From Kaistella antarctica (lineage in GTDB: Bacteria; Bacteroidota; Bacteroidia; Flavobacteriales; Weeksellaceae), in contig NZ_FOIX01000003.1 of assembly GCF_900109615.1 (NCBI RefSeq), positions 496,001 to 560,000 of the forward strand: a stretch of 64,000 nt of DNA, in the 5' to 3' direction. The number at the start of each line of letters is the position of its first letter. The stretch's first letter is position 1. Both the position numbers and the translations under genes were made by a program. Shown one piece after another: positions 46,305 through 54,527 of the stretch. Below the pieces are notes generated by a model that saw nothing but the letters and a program-made list of their open reading frames with translations, did not search any database and was not told the origin of the DNA.

Positions 46305-47723
46305 ATGATCAACATCAATTTAAGTAATCAAGAGATAAAATCAGTTTCTCAAAAGTTTTCTTTTTTCTCCGAAAAACAGTGGGAAAGTAAAAAGGATAAT
46401 TTTAAAGATCAATTAAAGAGTTTATTCTCCGCGAAAAAGGACGAAACGTTTATCCTTTTGGAAGATGAGGCTGTTCATTATTTAATAGGACTTGGAGCCG
46501 ATCCGAAGAATTTTGAAATTCAGGCGACCGCTGAAAAATTTACGTACGATTATAGAAAAAAAATAAAATCAGAAAAGACTTCCATCAATACTGAAAATTT
46601 TAATAATGATCAGATTGAAAATTTAGTAAAAGGTTTATATGTTGGAACTTATGAATATCCATTTAAAGCGAAACATGCAGTCTTCCATTCTGATTTTCAG
46701 CTGATCTTAAATGAAGTTTCAGAGGAAGATTTAAAAAATATAGAACTTAAAACATTAGCGATTTGTGAAGGACAATTTGCTTGTATGGAATGGTTAAATA
46801 AACCGCAAAATTTTAAAAGAGTTCCGCATATCTCTGAATTTCTGAATCAAATTGCAGAAAAATATAGTTTAAAACAAACCGTTTTCGATCGTAGAAAATC
46901 GGAGGAATTAGGATTGGGTGCTTTCCTTTCTGTTAATCAGGGAAGTTCGCAAGAAGCAGCGTTTACTATTTTAGAATATCAATCTGGAGTTGCTAATGCA
47001 AAAACAGTCGGCTTGGTTGGTAAATGTGTTCTTTTTGATACTGGTGGAATTTCGATTAAAGGTTCAGAAAATCTGCATTACATGAAATCTGATATGGGCG
47101 GAGCTACGGCCGTTATCGGAACTTTAATTGCTGTGGCCACTTTAAAACTGCCTGTGAATTTGATTGTTATTTTACCAATTACGGATAATGCAGTTTCTAA
47201 TACTGCTTATATTCCGAGCGATGTAATTAGGGCTTACAACGGTAAAACAATCGAGGTTTTAGATACCGATGCCGAAGGAAGAATGACGCTCGCCGACGGA
47301 CTTTCCTATCTCGCGAAAAACTATAAAACCGATGCTTTAATCGATTTGGCAACGCTGACTGGCAGTTCTGTTAGAATGTTTGGTTCTACTTGTAGCGCTT
47401 ACTTTTCTAACAATGAAGCATTGAAAAAATTACTGGAAAAATCTGGAGATGAAACGAATCAGCGGTTATGGAATCTTCCTCTTTGGGATATTTGGAAAGA
47501 CGACTTCAAATCGGACGTTGCCGATTTCAAAAATATATCATCAAAACCTTTTGGAGATTGTATTGTCGCCGGCAAATTTTTAGAACAGTTTATTGAAGGG
47601 CATTCGAATTGGGCGCATCTTGATATCGCTGGTGTTGCTTTCGGAAACGTACAATATATGAAAGAAAAGGGCGCAACGGGATACGGCGTTCAATTATTGG
47701 TCGATTTCCTGCAAAAGTTTTAA
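46305..47723 (+). CDS. Leucyl aminopeptidase (M17)
   Basis: A 472-residue M17 aminopeptidase of the PepA/LAP group. The N-terminal regulatory domain (about 1-155) is less conserved. The catalytic domain has the metal site VLFDTGGISIKGS, DMGGATAV and the signature VLDTDAEGRMTLADGL. It removes N-terminal residues from peptides using two metal ions. It follows ligA by 23 bp and precedes the amidoligase cluster by 143 bp, so it could trim the cluster's product or simply be a housekeeping peptidase. The latter is the safer reading. Confidence 0.93.
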   Translation: MININLSNQEIKSVSQKFSFFSEKQWESKKDNFKDQLKSLFSAKKDETFILLEDEAVHYLIGLGADPKNFEIQATAEKFTYDYRKKIKSEKTSINTENFNNDQIENLVKGLYVGTYEYPFKAKHAVFHSDFQLILNEVSEEDLKNIELKTLAICEGQFACMEWLNKPQNFKRVPHISEFLNQIAEKYSLKQTVFDRRKSEELGLGAFLSVNQGSSQEAAFTILEYQSGVANAKTVGLVGKCVLFDTGGISIKGSENLHYMKSDMGGATAVIGTLIAVATLKLPVNLIVILPITDNAVSNTAYIPSDVIRAYNGKTIEVLDTDAEGRMTLADGLSYLAKNYKTDALIDLATLTGSSVRMFGSTCSAYFSNNEALKKLLEKSGDETNQRLWNLPLWDIWKDDFKSDVADFKNISSKPFGDCIVAGKFLEQFIEGHSNWAHLDIAGVAFGNVQYMKEKGATGYGVQLLVDFLQKF

Positions 47724-47866
47724 CTAAAATTAGCATATTTAAAATTTTCTCTGTATAATTGAAATAGAATTTTCAAATATTGAACATACTTCGATAATTG
47801 ATATTAAATACTTAAGGTAAAAGTGTTTCAATTTTTGATAATTCAATAATTATTAAATTCTATTAC

Positions 47867-49078
47867 ATGAAGGAGAAAACAATTGTTTGTATTTCCTGCT
47901 ATTATAAAGGATATGATTTTATCGACGAGATGAAAAAGCTCGGCAATAGAGTTATCCTAATTGTTTCCGAGAGTACGAAAGAAAAAAACTGGCCATGGCA
48001 TGCGATAGACGAAGTATATTATATGCCAGAAGTGGAACCATCTGTTTGGAATTTAGACCATTTAGTACAGGGTTTTTCTTATTTATTAAAAGGAACAAAA
48101 ATAGATAGAGTCATCGCCTTAGATGACTACGACGTAGAAAAAGCAGCTTTGCTTCGCGAGTCTTTTCGCATTCCAGGAATGGGTCAAACTACGCAGCGTT
48201 ACTTTCGCGATAAATTGGCCATGAGGCAAATGGCGAAAGATTCATATATTGATATTCCTCAATTCTCTTCCATTTTTAATGATGAAACAGTTAATGAATT
48301 TGTAGATAAAATTGCACCACCTTGGGTTTTAAAACCACGGTCTGAAGCTTCTGCAACAGGAATTGTTAAAATTAAAACAAAAGAAGAGTTATGGATCGCC
48401 ATCGAGAATCTGGGAGATAAAAGATTTCATTTTCTTTTAGAAAGTTTTAAACCTGGCGATGTTTTTCACGTCGACAGTTTGGTTTACGACAGCGAAATCT
48501 GCTTCGTTTCGGCTTCGCAATATTTGTCACCACCGATGGAAGTTTCGCACGACGGCGGGATTTTCAGATCAAAAACATTAGGAAAAAAATCACCAGAATT
48601 TATTGCTTTAGAAGAAGCAAATAAAAAAGTTTTAAAAAGCTTTGGTCTGAAACATGGCGCAACTCATACCGAATTTATCCGTGGGAAAGAAGATGGAAAA
48701 TGGTATTTCTTAGAAACTTCTTCAAGAGTTGGTGGCGCACATATTCCAGATTTGGTTGAAGCTTCCACGGGAATTAATCTGTGGCGCGAATGGGCAAGAA
48801 TAGAAAACGCCTGGTTAAATGATACACCTTATCAATTAACAAAACCAACTGATCTTTATGGCGGACTGATCATCTGCTTATCTCGAGATAAAAATCCAGA
48901 CTGTAAAGAATTTGAAGCACCAGAAGTATACAAATTTCTACCAATGGATTACCACGTAGGTTTGGTTTATCAATCAGATAAATCAGAGAGGATTAAGGAA
49001 CTTTTGGATGATGCAGCAATGAAAATTAATGACCATCACCTTAGTATTATGCCGCCGAAATCAAAACCAACTTCCTAA
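47867..49078 (+). CDS. ATP-grasp enzyme 1 of the amidoligase cluster
   Basis: A 403-residue carboxylate-amine or carboxylate-thiol ligase of the ATP-grasp superfamily. A Rossmann-like N-terminal part (IVCISCYYKGYDFIDEMKKLG) precedes the ATP-binding region (VLKPRSEASATGI) and the metal motif HTEFI...YFLETSSRVGGAH. It should activate a carboxylate as an acyl phosphate and join it to an amine. The substrates are unknown. It is the first gene of a six-gene same-strand group with an esterase 28 bp downstream. A D-Ala-D-Ala-ligase or carnosine-synthase-like function is possible. A biotin-carboxylase function is less likely, since the length and motifs differ. Confidence 0.88.
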   Translation: MKEKTIVCISCYYKGYDFIDEMKKLGNRVILIVSESTKEKNWPWHAIDEVYYMPEVEPSVWNLDHLVQGFSYLLKGTKIDRVIALDDYDVEKAALLRESFRIPGMGQTTQRYFRDKLAMRQMAKDSYIDIPQFSSIFNDETVNEFVDKIAPPWVLKPRSEASATGIVKIKTKEELWIAIENLGDKRFHFLLESFKPGDVFHVDSLVYDSEICFVSASQYLSPPMEVSHDGGIFRSKTLGKKSPEFIALEEANKKVLKSFGLKHGATHTEFIRGKEDGKWYFLETSSRVGGAHIPDLVEASTGINLWREWARIENAWLNDTPYQLTKPTDLYGGLIICLSRDKNPDCKEFEAPEVYKFLPMDYHVGLVYQSDKSERIKELLDDAAMKINDHHLSIMPPKSKPTS

Positions 49079-49106
49079 ATTTTCTTTTAATAAATCTAAA
49101 ACCATT

Positions 49107-49820
49107 ATGCCAAGAATTGAGCACACTGATTATTACTCGCATATCTTAGGAATGAGTTTGAGAGTTGAAGTTACGGGACATTTCGGCCATCCGATCATTA
49201 TGTTCCCAACATCAAATGGGCAATACACTCAAAATCATGATTTTAAATTGAATGAAAGTATTAATCATTTCATCGATCAGGGAAAAGTAAAATTGTATAA
49301 TATTGAAACTATAGATAAGTTCAGTTTCTATGACAAGAATATTTCTGCGGCAGAACGAATCAGAAATTACGAGCTGTATATGCAGTTTTTAATTCAGGAG
49401 TTTGTGCCCTACATTCAACAAATGCATTCTGTGCATCGCGTGGCGGTTGCAGGAGCAAGTTTTGGTGGATATCATGCGGCTAATTTTGCGTTTCGTTTTC
49501 CAAATGTGGTCTCTCATATGTTTTGTCTTTCTGGTGCATTTTCAATCCGGAATTTTATGGAGGGTTTTAGCAATGATTTGGTTTATTACAACTGCCCACG
49601 GGAATTTGTTAAAAATGACGAAAGCTTTAAATACCATCATATGCACATTGTCTTAAGCACTTCTGACCAGGATATTTGTTTAGAGCAGACGCGTGAAATG
49701 GCGGGCATTTTAGCTTCGAAAGGAATCGATCATTGGTATGATGAGCAAAAATGGATTAACCATGACTGGCCACTTTGGCGAATGGTTTTCCCCACTTTTA
49801 TCGGCAGATTTTTCTCTTAG
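49107..49820 (+). CDS. Alpha/beta-hydrolase esterase of the amidoligase cluster
   Basis: A 237-residue cytoplasmic alpha/beta hydrolase of the esterase D-like type. The nucleophile elbow is AGASFGGYHAANFAF. A conserved Asp-His region follows near the C-terminus (STSDQDICLEQ, INHDWPLW). The ATG at 49107 (MPRIEHTDYY) is the start; an earlier in-frame ATG lies inside the previous gene. It sits 28 bp after ATP-grasp 1. In this setting it may hydrolyse an ester or thioester intermediate or cleave a finished amide. The substrate is unknown. Confidence 0.88.
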   Translation: MPRIEHTDYYSHILGMSLRVEVTGHFGHPIIMFPTSNGQYTQNHDFKLNESINHFIDQGKVKLYNIETIDKFSFYDKNISAAERIRNYELYMQFLIQEFVPYIQQMHSVHRVAVAGASFGGYHAANFAFRFPNVVSHMFCLSGAFSIRNFMEGFSNDLVYYNCPREFVKNDESFKYHHMHIVLSTSDQDICLEQTREMAGILASKGIDHWYDEQKWINHDWPLWRMVFPTFIGRFFS

Positions 49821-49876
49821 TTTTAAAGAAAAACATTTTAAAAAAAAACCACATTAATTAAAAAAAATAAAATATT

Positions 49877-50830
49877 ATGGCAAAGAAAGTAGGAATTTTA
49901 TTCGGTATGGAAGATACTTTTCCCTGGGCTTTTATTGATAAAGTAAATGAACTCGGTAAGGGAGAAATCATCGCCGAACCCGTAATGATCGATAAATTAG
50001 AGCAAGGTGAGGATTATGGATATGCTGTCATTATTGATCGAATTTCGCAAGATGTTCCTTTTTACCGAGCGTATTTAAAAAATGCGGCGCTCAATGGGAC
50101 TTATATTATGAACAATCCGTTTTGGTGGAGTGCCGATGAGAAATTCTTTAATAATGCATTAATGTCAAAACTAGGAATTCCCTTGCCGAAAACGGTTTTG
50201 TTACCCTCAAATGACCGACCTACCGACACCACTGAAACCTCTTTTCGAAACCTAAAATTTCCGCATGACTGGGATTATATCTTTAATTATATCGGCTTCC
50301 CGGCTTATATGAAACCTCACGATGGCGGCGGCTGGAAGAATGTTTACCGCGTAGAAGATGCTGAAGATATGTGGACGAAATTAGGCGAAACGGGACAATT
50401 GGTGATGATGCTTCAGGAAGAAATTTTCTTTGAAGATTATTATCGAGTCTATTGTTTAGGGAAAAAATACGTTCACATTATGCCTTACGAACCGAGAAAT
50501 GAGCACCATTTACGATATGCGACGACACACAAAACAGAAGGAAAAGCAAGAGAAAAACTTTTGAAAGTTATTCATGATTACACCATTGAAATGAATGAAG
50601 CTTTGGGTTACGATTTTAATACGGTAGAGTTTGCCGTGAAAGATGGAATTCCTTACGCCATTGATTTCTGTAATCCTGCGCCAGATGCCGATAGAAACTC
50701 GGTGGGTGAAGAAAATTTCGCCTGGATTGTTGAACATTCGGCTAAGCTAGCAATTGAAAAAGCGAAGGAATATGTTGCAGGTAAACCTAATATTTCGTGG
50801 GGAACATTTGTGAAAGATTCGATCAAATAA
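49877..50830 (+). CDS. ATP-grasp enzyme 2 (RimK-like) of the amidoligase cluster
   Basis: A 317-residue ATP-grasp protein. Visible are the ATP-binding lysine and glycine loop (AYMKPHDGGGWKNVY), a strand with MLQEEIFFEDYYRVY, and the metal motifs TVEFAVKD and AIDFCNPAPD. Its fold resembles the RimK/GshB type that joins amino acids to carboxylates. It has a YLKNAALNGTYIMNNPFWWSADEKFF segment typical of a lid. It is distinct from ATP-grasp 1 in sequence, so the two would carry out separate steps. It is cytoplasmic, with no signal peptide. Confidence 0.88.
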   Translation: MAKKVGILFGMEDTFPWAFIDKVNELGKGEIIAEPVMIDKLEQGEDYGYAVIIDRISQDVPFYRAYLKNAALNGTYIMNNPFWWSADEKFFNNALMSKLGIPLPKTVLLPSNDRPTDTTETSFRNLKFPHDWDYIFNYIGFPAYMKPHDGGGWKNVYRVEDAEDMWTKLGETGQLVMMLQEEIFFEDYYRVYCLGKKYVHIMPYEPRNEHHLRYATTHKTEGKAREKLLKVIHDYTIEMNEALGYDFNTVEFAVKDGIPYAIDFCNPAPDADRNSVGEENFAWIVEHSAKLAIEKAKEYVAGKPNISWGTFVKDSIK

Positions 50831-50907
50831 CTTTTTTAGTTCAGTTTAAAAGTAACAAAGATCAATTTTTAAACTGACCTATTTTAATCCTTAAAAACAC
50901 AAAAACG

Positions 50908-52014
50908 ATGCATAGATTTACCATTGGCGTTGAAGAAGAATATCAAATTATTGATGCAGAAAGTCGTGATTTGGTTTCACATGTTTCCAAAATAATTGAA
51001 GGTGGCCACGCAACTTTAAAGGAAAACTTAAAACATGAAATGCACGAATCTGTTATTGAAATGGAAACTGGTATTTGCCAAAACATATCTGGCGTCCGTG
51101 CTGAGTTAACTGATCTCCGTAAAAGGCTGATTAAGGTTGCTCACGAAAATAACCTGCGTGTTTCTGGCGGCGGAACCCATCCTTTTTCTCACTGGAAAAA
51201 CAATCCCATTACGAAAGATCAGCGGTACGATAAAATCGTGAGTGACTTGGGAGATGTTGCCCGCTCCAATTTAATTTTCGGATTGCACGTTCATATTGGG
51301 ATTCCAAACCGGGAAGAAGGAATTAGAATTCAAAATGTGATGCGTTATTTTTTGCCTCATATCTATGCGCTTTCCACCAACTCCCCTTTTTGGGTCGGAA
51401 GTAAAACTGGTTTTAAATCTTATCGACACGAAGTTTTTGCGAAATTCCCGAGAACCGGAATTCCGAGTTATTTTAATTCAGTCGCGGAGTTTGATGCCTA
51501 CATTGATTTGATGATTAAAACCGGAACCATTGATAATGCTAAGAAAATATGGTGGGATCTTCGCGTTCATCCATTCTACCCAACGATTGAATTTAGAATT
51601 TGCGATATGCCTTTGAGAACTGATGAAACGGTTTGTCTGGCAGCAATTATGCAATGTTTGGTCGCGAAGATTTATAAACTGCACGAACAAAATATGAGTT
51701 TCAGAAGTTACAGAAGACTTTTACTCAATGAAAATAAATGGCGTGCTTCTAAAGAAGGAATTGATGCTCATCTCATCGATTTTGGAAAAGAAACCAGCGT
51801 TCCTTTTGTGGCTTTATTGAAGGAATTACTTGAATTTATTGATGATGTAGTTGATGAATTAGATTGCAGAAAAGAAGTCGAATATGCCTGGGAAATTATG
51901 AAAAATGGTACTGGAGCAGACCGTCAGTTAAAGGTTTACGAAGAAACAGGAGACCTGAAAGCAGTTGTAGATTACATGATTGCAGAAACTGAATTTGGAA
52001 TTACGTACGAATAA
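50908..52014 (+). CDS. GCS2-type carboxylate-amine ligase (YbdK family)
   Basis: A 368-residue ligase of the glutamine-synthetase-like fold. The GCS2 hallmark FTIGVEEEYQIID is at the N-terminus; FGLHVHIGIPN and TIEFRICDMPLRT are further family segments. These enzymes form gamma-glutamyl or related amide bonds from ATP; E. coli YbdK has weak glutamate-cysteine ligase activity in vitro. It lies 77 bp after ATP-grasp 2. With the three ATP-grasp enzymes it would build an amide chain, perhaps starting with a gamma-glutamyl step. Confidence 0.92.
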   Translation: MHRFTIGVEEEYQIIDAESRDLVSHVSKIIEGGHATLKENLKHEMHESVIEMETGICQNISGVRAELTDLRKRLIKVAHENNLRVSGGGTHPFSHWKNNPITKDQRYDKIVSDLGDVARSNLIFGLHVHIGIPNREEGIRIQNVMRYFLPHIYALSTNSPFWVGSKTGFKSYRHEVFAKFPRTGIPSYFNSVAEFDAYIDLMIKTGTIDNAKKIWWDLRVHPFYPTIEFRICDMPLRTDETVCLAAIMQCLVAKIYKLHEQNMSFRSYRRLLLNENKWRASKEGIDAHLIDFGKETSVPFVALLKELLEFIDDVVDELDCRKEVEYAWEIMKNGTGADRQLKVYEETGDLKAVVDYMIAETEFGITYE

Positions 52015-52051
52015 ATTTGAATTTATTAAATTTGCATCGTAATTAAAGAAA

Positions 52052-52882
52052 ATGAAAAAGTTAAAAATCGCCTTGCTTGATATGAACAATAATCATGTTA
52101 ATCAAGGGATGCGCAATATCAGAGAAATTTCACAACAGTTTAAGGAACATGCTGATGAAGATGTTTCGATTACTCTTTTTGATGTAAGATTTAAAGATGA
52201 AATCCCTGATATTCAGGATTTCGATATATTTATTTCTTCTGGCGGTCCCGGAAATCCGCACAAAGAAGGCTATGCTTGGGAACCAAAATATGCCGATTTT
52301 TTAGATAATCTTTTAGAACACAATAGAGTTTCGGACCAAAAAAAGTTTGCGTTTTTAGTGTGTCATTCTTTTCAGGTCGCGTGTATCCACTGGAATTTGG
52401 GAAACATTTGTAAAAGAAAATCGTATTCGTTTGGGGTGATGCCAATTCATAGAACTGCAGAAGGTAAAGAAGATTTCTTGTTGAAGAATCTACCAGAACC
52501 TTTCTATGCGGTTGATTCCAGAAGTTATCAATTTATCGAACCCAATTACGAAACCATCAATGAGATGGGAACGAAAGTCGTGGCTTTGGAGAAGGTTCGT
52601 CCACATATTCATTTGGAACGAGCCGTAATGGCCATTCGATTTTCACCTGAAATCTTTGGAACTCAGTTTCATCCAGAAGCAGATCCAAAAGGAATGTTAG
52701 AAAATTTAAAAATTGATAAGAATAGAACGGCGATGATTGAGAATTACGGCGTTGAGAAATATCTCGAAACTGTCGACCGAATGGACGATTCCGATAAAAT
52801 TGTCTTAACCCAAGCGCAAATTCTACCAAGATTTTTACAACACGCTTCACAAGAAATTATGAAAAGTTTAGTGATGGCTTAA
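52052..52882 (+). CDS. Class I glutamine amidotransferase of the amidoligase cluster
   Basis: A 276-residue protein with the full catalytic triad: Cys104 in FLVCHSFQ, His207 and Glu209 in TQFHPEAD. The oxyanion-type motif SSGGPGNP is in place. It belongs to the class I GATase fold and could release ammonia from glutamine for an amidating ligase or, as in gamma-glutamyl hydrolases, cut gamma-glutamyl bonds. A C-terminal extension (about 220-276) is not part of the usual domain. It is 37 bp after the GCS2 gene. No partner synthetase domain is fused. Confidence 0.88.
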   Translation: MKKLKIALLDMNNNHVNQGMRNIREISQQFKEHADEDVSITLFDVRFKDEIPDIQDFDIFISSGGPGNPHKEGYAWEPKYADFLDNLLEHNRVSDQKKFAFLVCHSFQVACIHWNLGNICKRKSYSFGVMPIHRTAEGKEDFLLKNLPEPFYAVDSRSYQFIEPNYETINEMGTKVVALEKVRPHIHLERAVMAIRFSPEIFGTQFHPEADPKGMLENLKIDKNRTAMIENYGVEKYLETVDRMDDSDKIVLTQAQILPRFLQHASQEIMKSLVMA

Positions 52883-52998
52883 GTCATTTTTATTAATGAT
52901 GCAGCCGGTATTCGCAAAAGCTTTAAAACTTTAAAAAAAATAAATTGATGACGTGGGAAATAAATTCCCCGCATTGATTTTTAAATAAAACGAATACC

Positions 52999-54183
52999 AT
53001 GATTCCAAAATATCGACAGCAATTTAATGCTGAATATACCACTGAAAAATATACCGCGCTTAAAGATGAACTTGCTAAACGAGCAGGAACAGAGGCACTT
53101 TTTCGAGTTTCAGAAAGTCCGATATTTTTAACGAGAGACTTTAAAGATAAATTAGATGATGCATGCAACAGCATTATTGACCAGATCAAAAAAATGTCGC
53201 CTGAGGAATTAGATCAAGCAGTTCCGGATAATTGTCGCGTGCCGAATGACCATCACAAACCTCACTTTTTAGCTATCGATTTTGGGATTTGCAAAAATCC
53301 AGAAACTGGAGAAATCGAACCTCAATTGATTGAATTACAAGCCTTCCCTACTCTTTATGCTTTTCAGGAGGAATACGAAGAAGTGGTTTCTGAGCTCTTT
53401 CCCTTTTTAAAAGATTTACGAACTTCACTTCCCAAACCCGAGTACATTCAGTATTTAAAGGAGGTTATTGTTGGCAATGAAAATCCTGAGAATGTAGTTT
53501 TAATGGAAATTTATCCAGAGAAACAAAAAACCAGTATTGACTTTGCTTTAACGGAAAAGTATTTAGGAATTAAAACGGTTTGTTTGACCAAAGTAAAAAA
53601 AGAAGGTAAAAAACTTTTTTATGAAAATGAGGGAAGACTAATTCCGATTCATCGAATTTATAACCGTGTGATTTTTGATGAACTAGATCACATCCTTAAT
53701 TTAAAAACCGAATTTGATTTCCGGGATGAAGTTGACGTTACGTGGGTGACGCATCCAAACTGGTTTTTCAAAGTTTCAAAATATATCTTGCCTAAATTAG
53801 AACATCAGTACGTGCCGAAAAGTTATTTTCTGTCAGAATTTCCTGCTTCAGAAAAGTTAGAAGATTTTGTTTTGAAACCTTTGTTTTCTTTTGCTGGAAG
53901 CGGCGTTAACCTCGATCCAGTTCAAGCAGACATCGATGTTATTTCAGATAAAGATAATTTCATCATGCAAAGAAAAGTCTTTTACGAACCTCTTTTTGAA
54001 GACGTCAATGGCGAGTTTTCTAAATCAGAAATCCGCATGCTTTACCTCTGGAAAGAAAATGAAGAGAACCCTTTATTGATGGACAACTTAGCTAGAATGA
54101 CTAAAGTTGCCATGGCTAATGTTGACTTTAATAAGAAAGACGCGATTTGGATTGGTAGTTCACTGGCATTTTTTGAAAAATAA
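52999..54183 (+). CDS. ATP-grasp-like enzyme 3, possibly circularly permuted
   Basis: A 394-residue protein. The metal-type segment IELQAFPTLYAFQ occurs early (about 110-125), while the ATP-binding lysine motif LKPLFSFAGSG (Lys293) occurs late. This reversed order is what circularly permuted ATP-grasp enzymes such as glutathionylspermidine synthase show. No amidase domain is attached; the class I GATase just upstream could fill the opposite role. It lies 116 bp after that gene and ends the cluster. The family assignment is by motif order and is uncertain. Confidence 0.75.
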   Translation: MIPKYRQQFNAEYTTEKYTALKDELAKRAGTEALFRVSESPIFLTRDFKDKLDDACNSIIDQIKKMSPEELDQAVPDNCRVPNDHHKPHFLAIDFGICKNPETGEIEPQLIELQAFPTLYAFQEEYEEVVSELFPFLKDLRTSLPKPEYIQYLKEVIVGNENPENVVLMEIYPEKQKTSIDFALTEKYLGIKTVCLTKVKKEGKKLFYENEGRLIPIHRIYNRVIFDELDHILNLKTEFDFRDEVDVTWVTHPNWFFKVSKYILPKLEHQYVPKSYFLSEFPASEKLEDFVLKPLFSFAGSGVNLDPVQADIDVISDKDNFIMQRKVFYEPLFEDVNGEFSKSEIRMLYLWKENEENPLLMDNLARMTKVAMANVDFNKKDAIWIGSSLAFFEK

Positions 54184-54242
54184 TCTTTCTTTTAATTGCT
54201 AAATATTATTAAAGTAAATTCATCTTTAATTAAAAATTAATT

Positions 54243-54250
54243 TAACTTTG
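54243..54250 (+). promoter_or_regulatory. -7 promoter box (TAACTTTG) of the small exported protein
   Basis: Exact TAnnTTTG match, 30 bp before the ATG at 54281. A TTG at 54248 is inside it. Confidence 0.45.
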
Positions 54251-54280
54251 ATTCTTCAACAACAAAAAAAACAAAGCAAA

Positions 54281-54496
54281 ATGAAAAAAGTTATTTCAGT
54301 TCTGGCCATCTCACTCTTCACTTTAGGGTTTGCCCAAGAAGCACCGAAAAAATCTTGCTGCGCCGGAAAGGACAAAAAAGATTGCAAGATGGCTGATAAA
54401 AAATCAGAGAAAGTTTGCACAATGAAAGATCACAAAGATTGCAAAGGCGCCTGTACTGCTTCCGAAAAGAAATCAGAGACGAAGAAAACCGCTTAG
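54281..54496 (+). CDS. Small exported Cys/Lys-rich protein, possible metal binder
   Basis: A 71-residue protein with a signal peptide (MKKVISVLAISLFTLGFAQ) and a mature part of about 52 residues rich in Lys, with six cysteines (SCC, DCK, VCT, DCK, ACT). KDCK and KDHKDCK repeats suggest a metal- or redox-active periplasmic protein. I do not recognise a family. The ATG at 54281 places the signal peptide correctly. It follows the amidoligase cluster after 97 bp but has its own promoter box and a terminator that also separates it from holB. Confidence 0.72.
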   Translation: MKKVISVLAISLFTLGFAQEAPKKSCCAGKDKKDCKMADKKSEKVCTMKDHKDCKGACTASEKKSETKKTA

Positions 54497-54502
54497 AAAT
54501 AC

Positions 54503-54527
54503 AACCACCGATTGGTGGTTTTTTTAT
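54503..54527 (+). terminator. Terminator after the small Cys/Lys-rich gene
   Basis: AACCACC, 4-nt loop, GGTGGTT, then T7, all within the 3' end of the convergent holB. The stop of the small gene is 6 bp before it. Confidence 0.82.

Noticed and set aside
52951-52980. Small hairpin GGGAA-loop-TTCCC before the 52999 gene
   Set aside because: The stem is only 5 to 7 bp, and no good T run follows. It may be a weak processing site, but a terminator inside the cluster is not supported.
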